A stretch of DNA of 60,538 nt from a virus: the IMG/VR virus record IMGVR_UViG_3300021477_000007, positions 1 to 60,538 of that record; one strand, 5' to 3'. This document shows positions 1-10,401 of this stretch, piece by piece; within the stretch, counting starts at the first letter, position 1; every line of letters begins with the position of its first letter. Below the pieces are notes generated by a model, which did not search any database, was not told where the DNA came from, and saw nothing but the letters and a program-made list of their open reading frames with translations. The position numbers were made by a program, and so were the translations under genes.

Positions 1-870
1 CGGCGGGGCAGACGTACGCGTCCCCCAGGCGAAGAGCGCGGTACCCGCAGTGACTGAGATCGAGTTGGCCCCCGGCAGCAAAGTCATCCACATCCGGCTG
101 CCGATGTGGCCCAGGCCGCCGACCACGTTGTTGCCCACGGCGTCGAGCGCGGTGTAGCGCAGCACGTCCACCGTGACCGGCCAGGACTGGACGCCCGCGC
201 CCGTGTGAGAGAAGGCCACGCCGGCGGTGTTGTTGGTGACCGTACAGGCCTGGGAGACCGCGACGGTAAAAGAGTTGATCGCGGAGGCGAACCCCTCGCC
301 CACCACGCCCTCGCCGAGCGCGGTAATCGTGCCGCCGCCCGTGCCCACCACCTGCGACCGCTGAGCGGAGTAAAAGTAAGGGTCGCTGAGCAGCAGGTCC
401 ACGCTGAAAGCCGCGTTGGTCCGGCTGTTCATCGTCGGGTCCATGCTGCCGGCGATCTCGGCCATCGCCGTGGAGGTGACCATGGTCGGCGAGCCGCCCT
501 GGGTCAGCCACCAGTTGCGCTGCAGCTGGCCTTGCACGCTGCCCTGCGCCCCGCGGGTGAAGAACAGCTGGCGGAGCATCTGGAAGTTGTCGTTGAACGC
601 GCGGCGCGGGTCGCCCGCCGGGTACGGCTGGCTCGCCGACATCTGGCTGTCGGTCCACATGGTCAGCGTGATGGTGCGCTCGTCCAGGTACTTGCCCCGG
701 AACAGCTGGCCGGAGCGGTAGGGCACCTCGTAGTCCTGGCCCCGGTTGGTGGGGACGCCGAAGCGGGAGCCGCCGAAAGTGGCCACGTTGTAGTAGCTGG
801 ACTGAAGCGGAATACCGTTCCAGTACCACATTTCCGCTGGCAGGTAAGCAGCTACCGGGGCAGCGACCAT
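1..870 (-). CDS. Distal tail / minor tail protein (partial, C-terminus off the left edge)
   Basis: The reading frame is open from an ATG at 870 to the window edge (290 codons seen). The first residues run MVAAPVAAYLPAEMWYWNG, followed by the motifs TFGGSRFGVPTNRGQD and YLDERTITLTMW. That is the look of siphophage distal-tail (Dit)-type minor tail proteins, which cap the tail tube and anchor the baseplate or tip. It starts 19 bases inside the 3' end of the tape-measure gene, which is the classical gene order (tape measure, then distal tail protein). The fold is inferred from motif style and position, not from a search. Confidence 0.75.
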   Translation of the reverse strand, partial: MVAAPVAAYLPAEMWYWNGIPLQSSYYNVATFGGSRFGVPTNRGQDYEVPYRSGQLFRGKYLDERTITLTMWTDSQMSASQPYPAGDPRRAFNDNFQMLRQLFFTRGAQGSVQGQLQRNWWLTQGGSPTMVTSTAMAEIAGSMDPTMNSRTNAAFSVDLLLSDPYFYSAQRSQVVGTGGGTITALGEGVVGEGFASAINSFTVAVSQACTVTNNTAGVAFSHTGAGVQSWPVTVDVLRYTALDAVGNNVVGGLGHIGSRMWMTLLPGANSISVTAGTALFAWGTRTSAPP

Positions 871-3800
871 AAGATCATGCCTCGCCCTCCGAGGAACGCA
901 AGCCTGTTGGACGTCCGGGTAATCGAGTCCTCGGTAGCGGCAGGCCGCGGGTTGTTGATGGTCAGGGCGTCCACGTGCAGCCCCACCCGGGTGCTGGCCG
1001 CCCCGTCCGCCATGGTGCGCGGCATCTCCCTGGAGGCCGACGCCGACAGCTGGCGCGAGAGGGTAGCCGACATGCCGGGCACGAACAGGCTGGGCACCAG
1101 GCCGCCGGCCGCCATGCCGCCGCTGAACATCCCGGCCACGCCGGCCAGCCCCGGGACCTCGCCGCCGCCCGCCAGGCCGAAGCCCATGTTCCCGACCGCG
1201 GGCGCGGCCGGGCCGCCGACGATGAGCTTGTTCAGGTCGATGAGCGTGCCGCCGCCGGTCCCGCCCGGCCCGGAGGGGGCCCCTGGCGTGCCGGCCCCCC
1301 CTGTCCCGCCCCCGCTGCCACCGGAACCCGGAGCCGGGGTGAGCGTGGTGCCCCAGATGCCGTGCCACGCGTTGTAGGCGTCCACCACGTCTGCCTGGAA
1401 CTTAGCCAGGTTCGACTGGATCGGGCTGTAGAGGGCCGGCTCCCTGGACTGGGCCAGCGTGGCCACGTCCATCGCCGCCTGCCAGCGGCGCACCGAGCTG
1501 TTGGCGGTCGACCACATCGCCGGGGTCAGCTCCTGCGGGTTCGTCTTCAGGTCGGTGAACAGCGGCGCGATGTAGCTGCCCGCCACCGACACCCGGTTCT
1601 CGATCGCCGCCCTCGTCGCCAGCCAGGACTTCCAGTCGGCGGCCGACACCCCGGCCGGCTGCCGGGTCCAGGCGTTCAGTGACTTCCACGGCTGCAGCGC
1701 GCCCTCCCAGTCCGGGTACAGCCGGGCCGCCTCGGCCTGGTAGGCGGCCACGTCGCCGGACGGGGCGGCTGACAGGCTCTGCCCGGGGGCCGGGGCGAGC
1801 ATGTTCTGCACGGCGGTCCACGCGTCGGTCAGCCGGCCGGTGGCCGGGGTGCTCCAGTGCGTGCCGAGCGTGGTCGACGCCATCGCCGCCGCGTTGAGCG
1901 CGGCGTTCGCCGGGGTGTTCTTCCACGCCGACGCGGAAGAGCCCAGTACGCCCTTGGCGTAGGCCGGCTCCACCAGCCGGGCCGCCGTGACAGGGTCCTG
2001 GGCCTGCGCCTGGGTGAGGCCCTTGTGCTTGGCCAGGCTGAGGAGCCACGCGCCGTACTCGCCGTAGGAGGGGGCCGACCCGGCCGCGTTCTGCGCGGTC
2101 AGCAGGTACGAGCCGAGCGCCATCGCCTCGCGCGTGTCGGCGTTGGGGGTGGTCGCCAGGATGGCGGTCATCACCGGGCCGCCGCCCGCGTACCAGTGGT
2201 AGGCCTCCTCGTGCGCGAGCGCGCCTGCCGGGGTGCCGTAGCGCTGGGCCACGTAGTTGAGGAACGCGGTCACCTGGCCCGCAGCGGTACCCGCGTTCCC
2301 CCCGTACTGGGCGTACTCGCTAGGCCCGTCAATGAACTGGGCAATGCCGTAGGCGTCCGACGTGGGGTTCTGCGCGTTGAGGTTCCAGCCGGCCTCGTCC
2401 ATCTCGACCGCGTTCAGGTCGTCCCACAGCGCCCCGGTCCAGCCGCGCGCGGCTGCCATCGCCTTGGCCAGGGCCTGCACCTGCCCCGCCGACCCGCCGA
2501 CCGCGTTCGCTGCCGTGGCCCCCGCGGTCTTCGCGACCGACGCGGTGGCCGCCGCGGTCTGGGCGGTCATCCAGGTGGCGACGCCGTTGTGGATGTCCTG
2601 CAGCCAGGCGGCGCCCATGTCGCCCGGCGTGCCGAGCGCCTCCAGCGCCTTCTCGGCAGGCACCCCGGCGGCCGACCACATCGCGTTGAAGACGGCCTGC
2701 TCACCGAACGAGGCCACGTCCTTGGCCGCGCCGGCGATGCCGTCCCAGGCAGCCGACGCCGCGCCCTTCACCCCGGTGACCGCGTCACCTAGCCAGTTGG
2801 TGATGTTCCCGATGACGCCGCCACTGGCGTACCGGCCGTGCCCGGTGCCCCGCTGGGAGGCCGCGTTGCCGCGCGAGCCCGAGCCCAGCCAGGTGTCCGC
2901 CTGGTTGAGCTGGTCCATCACGTCCGGGCCGTAGGCGGCCTGCAGCGCCATCCGGGCGGGCTTGCGGACCATGAACTCGCCGCCCACGGCGACGATGTGC
3001 GTGCCGTCCTCGTCGCCGGTGCCGGGCACCGAGCCGGACACCGCGTGCACCGGGCCGCCGCCGGCCAGCTTGGAGATGGTGCCGATGTGCACGCCGACGA
3101 TCGACGTCACCGAGTTGATCCACCCGATGACCGTGTTCAGCCCGTCGATGACGTGGTCAATCCCGCCCTTGAGGGAGTTCCACATGGCGTTCGGCAGGGT
3201 GGAGGTGAAGAAGTTCTCGATCGGGGTCAGCACGTCCCGGCTGAACGCCGACCAGGTGTTGGACCAGGCCCTGGTGGCCGCCGCCGTGAAGCTGTCCCAC
3301 CACTTGGGCACGTCGCCGGTGAAGAAGTTCTGCAGCGGGGCGAGCACCGTCTTGCTGAATCCGGACCAGACCGCGCTCCACGCCTTGGTGGCGTCCGTGG
3401 CCAGGCTGTTCCACCAGCTAGGGATGCTGCCGGTGAAGAACTTCTGCAGCGGGGCGAGCACCGTGGTGTCGAACGACTTGACGTTGGCGTTCCACAGGTT
3501 CACCCACCAGCGGCTGACGGAGTTGAACCAGCCGGGCACCGTGCCGGTGAAGAACTTGCCCAGCGGCTGCGCCACGTTGGCGTTGAACTGGGCGGCGGCA
3601 GGCCCGAACCAGATGTGCCACAGCTGGACCGCCAGCGCGGCGATGGCCTGGAACGTGGTACCGAAAAACGCCTTCAGGGCATTGAAAACCTGGATGCCCC
3701 ACGACTGGATGTCAATCCAGGCCTGGTGCCAGTGGCCGGTCACCACGTCGAGCGCCACGGAGATGATCGCGACCACCGTGTCCCAGGTGATCTTGGCTAT

Positions 3801-6800
3801 CGCGACCACGGTGGCCCACGCGCCCTTGAACGCGAAAGACAGGATGTCAGCAGCGGACTTCGCAGCCTTTTCGACAAATCCGAAAAAGACTTCGGCTCCG
3901 AACTGAATCGTGGACCAGACAGCGGAGCCGGAGACCTTCAGCCACTGCCAGGCCTGCGCCCCGGATTCCCGCAGGCCCTTCCAGACGTAGCCCCAGGCCG
4001 AGGACCCGGCCGAGGACAGGAAGCCCCACGTCGCGGAGCCGGAGACCTTCAGCCACTGCCAGGCCTGTGCCCCGGCCTCCTGGAGCCCCTTCCACACGTC
4101 CCGGGTAAAGCTGTTGTCGGCTGCGGCCTGCATGACGTGCCAGAAGCCGGTGCCGGTGTCCTTGATGAAATCGAACGCCTTGACCGCAGCCCCGCTGATT
4201 TCGCCCCAGACGGTATCCCAGGTCGCCATGAGCGCCTGGCCGTGGGTGGCCCACCAGGGGTCGAAGTTGGAGGCGACCCAGCTGGTCACGTCACCGAACC
4301 CGCGTACCACCGGCGCCGCCACGTCGCGCCAGGTGTTGTTCCAGGCCGTGCCGAAAGCGTGCGGAACCGACTGGGTGAACCAGTCGAACATGCCGTCCCA
4401 GGCTGCCTCGAAGGTCCTCGCTACCGGGCCCCACACAGCGCCGAACCCGTGCGGCACCGACTGGGTGAACCAGTTGACCGCCCCGTCCCACGCGGACTCC
4501 ACGGCGTGGACGGAGACCTTCGCCGCCTCCGGCAGGTCGTGCACGAAGAACTGGCCGATCGCGTGGTTCATGATCTCCAGGCCGCGCTGTACCTGGGGAA
4601 TCCACGCGAGGAACGTCAGCTCGTAGAACGTGCCGTCTTTGAAGGACTTGAGCAGCGTGTCGACCTCGCCCGGCTTGACCAGGTTCGCCGTAGAGCTGGC
4701 CGTTGCCGCCAGCTGGCCGCGCAGCTTGCTCAGGCTCGCGTTGTCAAGGTCGGAGACATCGCCCTTGGTGGCCTTGAGCTTGTCCTGCAGGGCCTTAAGC
4801 TCCAGGTCCTTGATCTCCGTCTCGACCTGGAGCTTCTTCTTCCCGGTCAGGCCCGGCAGCTCGGCCTTGAGCTTGTCCGCCTTCTGGAGTGCCTGGACCG
4901 CGTCCAGCTCGTAAGTGGTCTTGACGCTCTTCGGGAGCGCGGTGACCTGGACCCACAGCGCGTTCGCCTGCTTGGCGCTCAGCCCCATCGCCTCGCCGAA
5001 GCCCACGAAGTTGGCCTTGGCGCTCGCGCTGCTGCCGGAGACCGCGAGCAGCTCAGCGGCCACGTTGTGCGCCGCCGCCGCGGTAGCGGCGCTGGACGGG
5101 CCGGACTTGGCCAGCGCGTCGGCGAACGTGTTGAAGACCGCCTGCCCGCCGTGGGCATTGAAGATGGCGGCGGCCATCGCCGGGTTGAGCAGGCTCTGCA
5201 GGGTGTTAGTCAGCCGGGCCGCGTCCTGGCTCAGGTTGGAGGCCCCGATGGCAGCGTCGCTGCTGGCCTTGTACAGGGCCTGCAGCGGGTCGACGGCGTT
5301 GCCCACCCACTGCTGCAGAACCTTGATGTTGTCGGTGGCCGGGCCGCCCGCCTCCTGGGCAAGGGCGGAGATCTGGGCCGCGGCCTCCTTGCTGCCGCCG
5401 GCCATGGGGATGAGGGTGGCGACCGCGTTCTTGACGAACGCCGTGAAGTTGCCGCCGCCGGCCAGCGCCTGGGTGTTACGGAACGCGTCGAACAGCTGCT
5501 CGACGTTGTTGTAGTTGGACTGGAAGTCGTTCTGCAGGGTGATGCTGGGCCCGCTCAGCCCGGTCATCGCCGCGCCCGCCTTGGCGGCGTCGGAGTTGAA
5601 CCCGGCGATGCTCTGCGCCAGGGTGAGGACGGCGGACGGGCCGCCGGCCACCGTCTTGGTGAAGGTGTCGTAGGCGGTGTTCAGCTTGCCCATCGAGGCG
5701 ACTTGCGCGGAGTTCTCCAGGTTCAGCGCGTTCAGGTCGGAGCCGATGGCCCCCAGCTGCTGGCCCATCGCCTGGTACCCGGCGATGAGCCCCTTCACCT
5801 GCTGCTCAGCGGTCGCCCAGACGCTGGCCTGGTTGCTGAACAACTGGTTGGTGGTGACCCCGGCCGCGTTCAGCAGGCTCAGCGCGCCGACGAAGTTCGT
5901 CCCGTAGGCCTTGGAGACGTCGCCGACGTGGGTCAGCTCCTCCTGGAGCTTGCCGGACAGGTCCGACTGAGACGCGGCCAGCTCAGAGGCGTTGCCGACG
6001 CCGGTCTGCTGGGCCTTGTTGAGGGTGGTGGTGACCTCGGCCAGGTTGGACACGGTGGTGGAGACCACCGTGAGCAGCGACGCCTTCTGAACGGCAGCGC
6101 CCATGGCATCGGTGAACTGCTTGGTCTGGTCGGCCCGGGTGCCCAGGTAGACGCCGACGGCGATGAGCGCGGCGCCCAGCAGGCCGAGGTCCACGTAGAC
6201 GTTGGACAGCACCGGGGCAAGGCCGCCGAGCATGGCCAGCAGCCCGCCCCCGCCGCCGACCGCCTCGGCAGCGCCCTCAGCGCCGGCACCCAGTTCTTCA
6301 GCCCCGGTCGCCGCGCCGCCCAGCTTCTCGGCCATCCCGGCCAGCTGGGTGTCGCTCGCGCCGGCGGCGATGCCCAGGGCGACCGACTTCTTGCCCGCGT
6401 CGTCCAGGCCCTCGCTGAACCTCTCCAGCCGGGCCGCCGAGGTGGTGCCGGCCCCGGCCACGAAGTCTTCGACGCTCTGCCCGGTGGCCTTGATGGAGAC
6501 GGCGAGCTGGGCCAGCTCCTCCTCGCTGGCCTTGGCCCCGAGCGCGTCGGAAACCGCCCCGACCTCGGCGCTGCTCCTGGTGATGTTGACCAGCTGGGTG
6601 TTGGTCGCGCCCAGCGCGCGGGCCACCGCCTCCGCCCCGGCGTTGAGGGCGGGGAACTTGCCGAGGAGCCCGGCCAGCCCGATGACCACCTTGCCCACCA
6701 CGTCGGCGGCGAGCCCGCCCCACAGCACGATGGCGTGCAGCCCGAGGCCGGCGGCCAGCAGCGGGGTGGGGGTGACCTTAACGATGTCGGCAGCGATCTT

Positions 6801-9551
6801 GAGGATGAAGTCACCGATGACGGCCAGGTCCTCGGCCACGTGCGTGAGGGCCGTGGCCTGGATGAACTTGGCGACGATGACGCCCAGGGAGTCGAACCCC
6901 TGGCCGATGAGCGCGAGGTCCCTGGCGCCGACCGCCAGGAAATTCTGCAGCCCGCCTCCGCCGCCTTGCAGGGCGACGACGACCTTGGCGGCGAACCTGT
7001 CCAGGTAACTGCCGGTCTGGTTGATGAGCTGGCCGAGGACGCCGGTCTTGTTGCCCGCCGCGGTCAGGTAGTCACCGAGCAGCTCGTAGACCTGCGGGCG
7101 GACCGCGTTCTCCAGCTTCTGGAAGTTGCTGGTCAGCGGCGGGATCGTGGTGTTAAGGGCATTGCCGACCGTGCTCAGGCTCTGCCACTGCTGGAAGATC
7201 TCCTTGAACGACTGGTAGCCGGCCGCGCCGAACGCGATGAGCCCGGCCCCTGCCGTGACCAGGGCGGGCACCCACAGGGCCAGCACCTCGACAACGCTGT
7301 CCAGCAGGATGTGCCAGAGGGCTACCTGGCCGATCATGTGCGTGTCGCCCAGCAGGCCCGACCACAACTGGACCTGCGTCCGCAGCAGGCCGATGCGCCA
7401 GCCCATGTTGACGGCGGCGTCGCTGTCGGCCTTCATCGCGGCGGCGGCCTTGGCCGCCGGGTCGGCCAGCCCGCCGAGCCCGGCCTTGACGTCGTACAGG
7501 GCGCGGCCGGCATCGGTCGCGGACTGGTCCGCGTCGCGCATCGCCTGGGCGATCTGCTCCCACGCGCGCGACTCGTCCGGGTCGGGCACGTCACCGCCGG
7601 GGTCGCCCGGAGGCGGCCCCCCGCCACCGCCGCCGCCGGAGGCGCCGCCCATGCCGGCGGTGACGCGGTTCTCCGCCGCGCGTGCCTCTTCCAGCTCGCG
7701 GACCCAGCTGGCCAGCTCCGCCTTGGCCGCGTCGTCACCGAAGCTGGCGTAGAACTCGTACTTGCGCTGGACCGCCTCGATGAGCGCGCTCATCCACCGG
7801 GACAGCCCGCTCTCGGCGCCGGTGTCCTCGAAGTCGGCGCGGGTGCCCACCTCGCGCTCAATGTCCTGGATGTCGCGGCTGTAGTCGCGGACCTCCTCCG
7901 ACGCGCCGCTGGAGTCAACCACCAGGATGGTGTCCACCTCGTGCGGGATGTCGCGCAGGCCCTCGTCCAGCCCCTCGGCTGCCATCCGGGCCTGCTCGAC
8001 CTCCTCGAAGTCGACCCCGAGCCGGGCCTGCGCGTGCTCGTTCAGGTGCGCCAGCTCGCTGGCCAGCAGCTGGGCCTCGGTAACCCCCTGCACGAGGCTG
8101 CCGTCCTCGATCTCCGGGCGGGCCGGGTGGTCGTCCAGCCACTCCATCTCAACGGCGATCTTGTCCAGCACCTGCTCGGCTGCCGTGCCGCCCTGGACAG
8201 CTACCTTCTCAGTGGCCGTGCCGCCCTGCATGTACTTGCTCAGGCCGGACCACAGCTCCTCTTCCTCCGCCGGGCGGGCGACGACCTGCATGGGCGCGGG
8301 CACCGGGTAGCCGCGCGGGGCGTCGGAGATGACCCCCTCGCGCAGCGCCCCCGCGACGTCCTGCAGCCCGTAGAGGTCGGCGAGGTTCTGGTTGCGCTGC
8401 CCGGGAGTGACAGGAGCTGCCCGCTTGCCCCGGCCGCCGCGCTGCGGGACGAACCGGGCGCCGGCCTCCGACAGCAGCTGCTCGGCCGCGGCGAGCCGCC
8501 CCAGGCCCTGCTCCAGCGCGCGGGCGTCAACCGCGGCGAGCGCGAGCGAGTCCTGGAACTTGGCGATGGCGTCGGCGGAGACCGCGGTCTTGTCATTCAG
8601 CAGCGCCATCGAGCCCGCGAGCGCGCCGGTGCCGTCGGACGCGGCGGACAGCGCCTCTCCCGACAGGGGGCCTGGTCCTGACCCGGTGACGGCCAGCGGG
8701 GCGCGCAGCGCCTCCGGGCGGGCTCCGGCGACCGCCTGGGACAGCGCGCGGTTGACCGCCGCGTAGTCGATGTCCGGCCGCACGGAGACCGGCACCGTGG
8801 CGTGCTGCGGCGTGAGCGGGACACCGCCGAGGCGCGAGGCCACCGACACGATGTCCACCCGCTCGGAGCCCGGCAGCCCGAGTAGCGCCGCCCGGTAGGC
8901 GGCGAGCTGCGACATCGCCTGGCCGTCATCGAGCACCGCCTTGGTGACCACCGTGTCCGGCAGCCCGACCAGCGCCGCGCTGTAGGCGTTGAGCGCGCCC
9001 AGCCCCTCGCCGAGGCTGCCCGCCGTGGCGTGCGTGCCCTGCAGCGCGTTGGCGTGCGCGAGCAGCAGCTGGGTCTCGGCGCTGATGGCCGCGCTGCGGT
9101 CGCGGATAGCCGCCGACAGCGAGGCGGTCTGCATGGTCTCGCGCTGCAGGAAGCCCAGGTACTGGTCAGCGGTCTGGTAGCCGGCGAAGTGCGCCCGGTT
9201 CTCCAGCAGGGCGAGGTTGTACATCTGCTGGCGGTAGGACATGGCCTGCTGGACCGAGGAGAAGCCGAGCCAGTGCTGCCGGTTGAGCAGGGTGGTGTAG
9301 TTCAGCTCCTGACTCAGGTCACTCAGGTGCTGGGTCATGTCGTTCCGGCCGCCGTACAGCAGCTGGGTGTTAGTCGACTTGGCCGACTGGGCCAGCTGGG
9401 ACAGGGCCGTCGTCTGCTGCTGGATGGCCTGGACGTCCCTGGCCCGCGCGGCAGCCGCCTGGGTAGAGCCCGTCACCTCGGCCGCGGTCTCCGCCTTGAC
9501 CGCGTCCGACATGCCCTGCAGCGCGGCCTTGGCCTCGGCCGCATCCCGCAT
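852..9551 (-). CDS. Tape measure protein with tail-lysozyme domain
   Basis: This 2,899-residue protein sets tail length and is the largest gene in the window; at about 0.15 nm per residue the tail would be near 430 nm. It has an alanine-rich coiled N-terminus, hydrophobic segments around residues 740-800 and 1110-1140, and a middle region of imperfect Trp-rich repeats (units of the type LAPLQNFFTGDVPKWWDS). A transglycosylase-like domain lies near residues 2380-2440 (YGIAQFIDG followed by YAQYGGNAGT and a conserved QRYGTPAGAL). The annotated ATG at 9551 lacks a well-spaced ribosome-binding site. Eight coding-looking codons precede it (ending GDFGSL) up to a TAA at 9576-9578, so the true N-terminus may be split off by the endonuclease gene upstream (see findings). 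Confidence 0.93.
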   Translation of the reverse strand: MRDAAEAKAALQGMSDAVKAETAAEVTGSTQAAAARARDVQAIQQQTTALSQLAQSAKSTNTQLLYGGRNDMTQHLSDLSQELNYTTLLNRQHWLGFSSVQQAMSYRQQMYNLALLENRAHFAGYQTADQYLGFLQRETMQTASLSAAIRDRSAAISAETQLLLAHANALQGTHATAGSLGEGLGALNAYSAALVGLPDTVVTKAVLDDGQAMSQLAAYRAALLGLPGSERVDIVSVASRLGGVPLTPQHATVPVSVRPDIDYAAVNRALSQAVAGARPEALRAPLAVTGSGPGPLSGEALSAASDGTGALAGSMALLNDKTAVSADAIAKFQDSLALAAVDARALEQGLGRLAAAEQLLSEAGARFVPQRGGRGKRAAPVTPGQRNQNLADLYGLQDVAGALREGVISDAPRGYPVPAPMQVVARPAEEEELWSGLSKYMQGGTATEKVAVQGGTAAEQVLDKIAVEMEWLDDHPARPEIEDGSLVQGVTEAQLLASELAHLNEHAQARLGVDFEEVEQARMAAEGLDEGLRDIPHEVDTILVVDSSGASEEVRDYSRDIQDIEREVGTRADFEDTGAESGLSRWMSALIEAVQRKYEFYASFGDDAAKAELASWVRELEEARAAENRVTAGMGGASGGGGGGGPPPGDPGGDVPDPDESRAWEQIAQAMRDADQSATDAGRALYDVKAGLGGLADPAAKAAAAMKADSDAAVNMGWRIGLLRTQVQLWSGLLGDTHMIGQVALWHILLDSVVEVLALWVPALVTAGAGLIAFGAAGYQSFKEIFQQWQSLSTVGNALNTTIPPLTSNFQKLENAVRPQVYELLGDYLTAAGNKTGVLGQLINQTGSYLDRFAAKVVVALQGGGGGLQNFLAVGARDLALIGQGFDSLGVIVAKFIQATALTHVAEDLAVIGDFILKIAADIVKVTPTPLLAAGLGLHAIVLWGGLAADVVGKVVIGLAGLLGKFPALNAGAEAVARALGATNTQLVNITRSSAEVGAVSDALGAKASEEELAQLAVSIKATGQSVEDFVAGAGTTSAARLERFSEGLDDAGKKSVALGIAAGASDTQLAGMAEKLGGAATGAEELGAGAEGAAEAVGGGGGLLAMLGGLAPVLSNVYVDLGLLGAALIAVGVYLGTRADQTKQFTDAMGAAVQKASLLTVVSTTVSNLAEVTTTLNKAQQTGVGNASELAASQSDLSGKLQEELTHVGDVSKAYGTNFVGALSLLNAAGVTTNQLFSNQASVWATAEQQVKGLIAGYQAMGQQLGAIGSDLNALNLENSAQVASMGKLNTAYDTFTKTVAGGPSAVLTLAQSIAGFNSDAAKAGAAMTGLSGPSITLQNDFQSNYNNVEQLFDAFRNTQALAGGGNFTAFVKNAVATLIPMAGGSKEAAAQISALAQEAGGPATDNIKVLQQWVGNAVDPLQALYKASSDAAIGASNLSQDAARLTNTLQSLLNPAMAAAIFNAHGGQAVFNTFADALAKSGPSSAATAAAAHNVAAELLAVSGSSASAKANFVGFGEAMGLSAKQANALWVQVTALPKSVKTTYELDAVQALQKADKLKAELPGLTGKKKLQVETEIKDLELKALQDKLKATKGDVSDLDNASLSKLRGQLAATASSTANLVKPGEVDTLLKSFKDGTFYELTFLAWIPQVQRGLEIMNHAIGQFFVHDLPEAAKVSVHAVESAWDGAVNWFTQSVPHGFGAVWGPVARTFEAAWDGMFDWFTQSVPHAFGTAWNNTWRDVAAPVVRGFGDVTSWVASNFDPWWATHGQALMATWDTVWGEISGAAVKAFDFIKDTGTGFWHVMQAAADNSFTRDVWKGLQEAGAQAWQWLKVSGSATWGFLSSAGSSAWGYVWKGLRESGAQAWQWLKVSGSAVWSTIQFGAEVFFGFVEKAAKSAADILSFAFKGAWATVVAIAKITWDTVVAIISVALDVVTGHWHQAWIDIQSWGIQVFNALKAFFGTTFQAIAALAVQLWHIWFGPAAAQFNANVAQPLGKFFTGTVPGWFNSVSRWWVNLWNANVKSFDTTVLAPLQKFFTGSIPSWWNSLATDATKAWSAVWSGFSKTVLAPLQNFFTGDVPKWWDSFTAAATRAWSNTWSAFSRDVLTPIENFFTSTLPNAMWNSLKGGIDHVIDGLNTVIGWINSVTSIVGVHIGTISKLAGGGPVHAVSGSVPGTGDEDGTHIVAVGGEFMVRKPARMALQAAYGPDVMDQLNQADTWLGSGSRGNAASQRGTGHGRYASGGVIGNITNWLGDAVTGVKGAASAAWDGIAGAAKDVASFGEQAVFNAMWSAAGVPAEKALEALGTPGDMGAAWLQDIHNGVATWMTAQTAAATASVAKTAGATAANAVGGSAGQVQALAKAMAAARGWTGALWDDLNAVEMDEAGWNLNAQNPTSDAYGIAQFIDGPSEYAQYGGNAGTAAGQVTAFLNYVAQRYGTPAGALAHEEAYHWYAGGGPVMTAILATTPNADTREAMALGSYLLTAQNAAGSAPSYGEYGAWLLSLAKHKGLTQAQAQDPVTAARLVEPAYAKGVLGSSASAWKNTPANAALNAAAMASTTLGTHWSTPATGRLTDAWTAVQNMLAPAPGQSLSAAPSGDVAAYQAEAARLYPDWEGALQPWKSLNAWTRQPAGVSAADWKSWLATRAAIENRVSVAGSYIAPLFTDLKTNPQELTPAMWSTANSSVRRWQAAMDVATLAQSREPALYSPIQSNLAKFQADVVDAYNAWHGIWGTTLTPAPGSGGSGGGTGGAGTPGAPSGPGGTGGGTLIDLNKLIVGGPAAPAVGNMGFGLAGGGEVPGLAGVAGMFSGGMAAGGLVPSLFVPGMSATLSRQLSASASREMPRTMADGAASTRVGLHVDALTINNPRPAATEDSITRTSNRLAFLGGRGMILWSLPR

Positions 9552-9581
9552 CAGGCTGCCGAAGTCACCTGAATGTTAAAC

Positions 9582-9613
9582 CGATCGCTTTGTAAATTAC
9601 GTACCAAAGCGAT
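9582..9613 (-). other. Perfect 10-bp inverted repeat upstream of tape measure
   Basis: GATCGCTTTG and its exact reverse complement CAAAGCGATC are separated by 12 bases, in an AT-richer non-coding stretch between the homing endonuclease and the tape-measure reading frame. There is no U-run, so it is not a canonical terminator. It could be a structural element at the 3' edge of an inserted sequence. Confidence 0.7.
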
Positions 9614-9633
9614 CTAACCAATATTCTGGTCCC

Positions 9634-10398
9634 TCATAAGCCACAGCTGCGGCTCAGAGGCTCAGAATAAGGCGTCATGAGCACCACCCCCTTCCGCATG
9701 AAGGGGCGCGAGCCCAGGTAATCAGGGAACCGCCAGGCCTGCCCGGTCTTTTCAGCCAGCCCGACCATCTGGTTGCAGGCATGGCACAACAGCCCGCGAA
9801 TGCACTTCTTGCAGCAGTGCGTCTGCCCGGACTTCTTGGGCGGGCAGCAATTGTGGTCGTGGTCTACACAGAGGTACACGACACCCTTGCGAGTCTCCGG
9901 GCCGCCGTGAAGGGCGCACACGCCACCCTGCTGTGCTAGCAGCCAGGCGTACTCCTCCTGCGTGATGCCCATGCGCTTGAGCGCCCAGGCCCGGTACTCG
10001 CCGTTCCGCCGGCCTTTACGCGGCTCGCTCCAGCACTCGGTGCACCGCGACATACGCCCGCCTGGCTGTGTCGGCTTGCTCAGGTGGTACTGCTCCCAGG
10101 GCTTGTACTTGCCGCAGCTAGAGCACTCGCGCCCGTCAGGATCAATGCGGAACCCAGTGCCTCGATGACGCTCGGGGACATACGCGGGAGTTGGTCGTGC
10201 ATAAGTCCCTGGCTTGCGCCGGGGAATGCCGAACTTGTCCAGCCGGTACCAGACGGCGGCCTGAGAGCAGCCGATCTCAGCAGCGATGTCCGGTGTAGAC
10301 CTGGCCTGACTGACGTACTGCTCGTGAAGCCAAGCCTTGTCGGCGAGCAGTGAGAGATTACGTTCCATGCTCTCTACTACGTGCAAAGCTCTAGCCAT
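9634..10398 (-). CDS. HNH homing endonuclease (endonuclease VII-like) with N-terminal HTH
   Basis: The protein has 254 residues. The N-terminus carries a resolvase/sigma-like helix-turn-helix (STPDIAAEIGCSQAAVWYRL) that probably reads target DNA. The C-terminal half has paired zinc cysteines (CSSCGKYKPWEQYH) and the HNH-type core CVDHDHNC, then CIRGLLCHACNQMVGLA, typical of the recombination-endonuclease-VII family. Such genes are selfish homing elements. It lies directly between the tail chaperone stop (10402) and the tape-measure frame. The better HEG start is the ATG at 10368 (MERNLSLL); the first ten codons from 10398 follow a strong Shine-Dalgarno sequence and may belong to the original tape-measure gene. 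Confidence 0.85.
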   Translation of the reverse strand: MARALHVVESMERNLSLLADKAWLHEQYVSQARSTPDIAAEIGCSQAAVWYRLDKFGIPRRKPGTYARPTPAYVPERHRGTGFRIDPDGRECSSCGKYKPWEQYHLSKPTQPGGRMSRCTECWSEPRKGRRNGEYRAWALKRMGITQEEYAWLLAQQGGVCALHGGPETRKGVVYLCVDHDHNCCPPKKSGQTHCCKKCIRGLLCHACNQMVGLAEKTGQAWRFPDYLGSRPFMRKGVVLMTPYSEPLSRSCGL

Positions 10399-10401
10399 CT
10401 C

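Noticed and set aside
3200-4500. CRISPR-like or tandem DNA repeats
   Set aside because: The repeats are imperfect Trp-rich protein repeats within the tape measure, in frame and without spacers. No CRISPR array was seen anywhere in the window.
2838-8681. A 1,947-codon open frame on the plus strand
   Set aside because: It is antisense to the tape-measure gene; long open antisense frames are expected in GC-rich DNA with third-position bias. Its translation is low-complexity Gly/Arg/Val with no domain.
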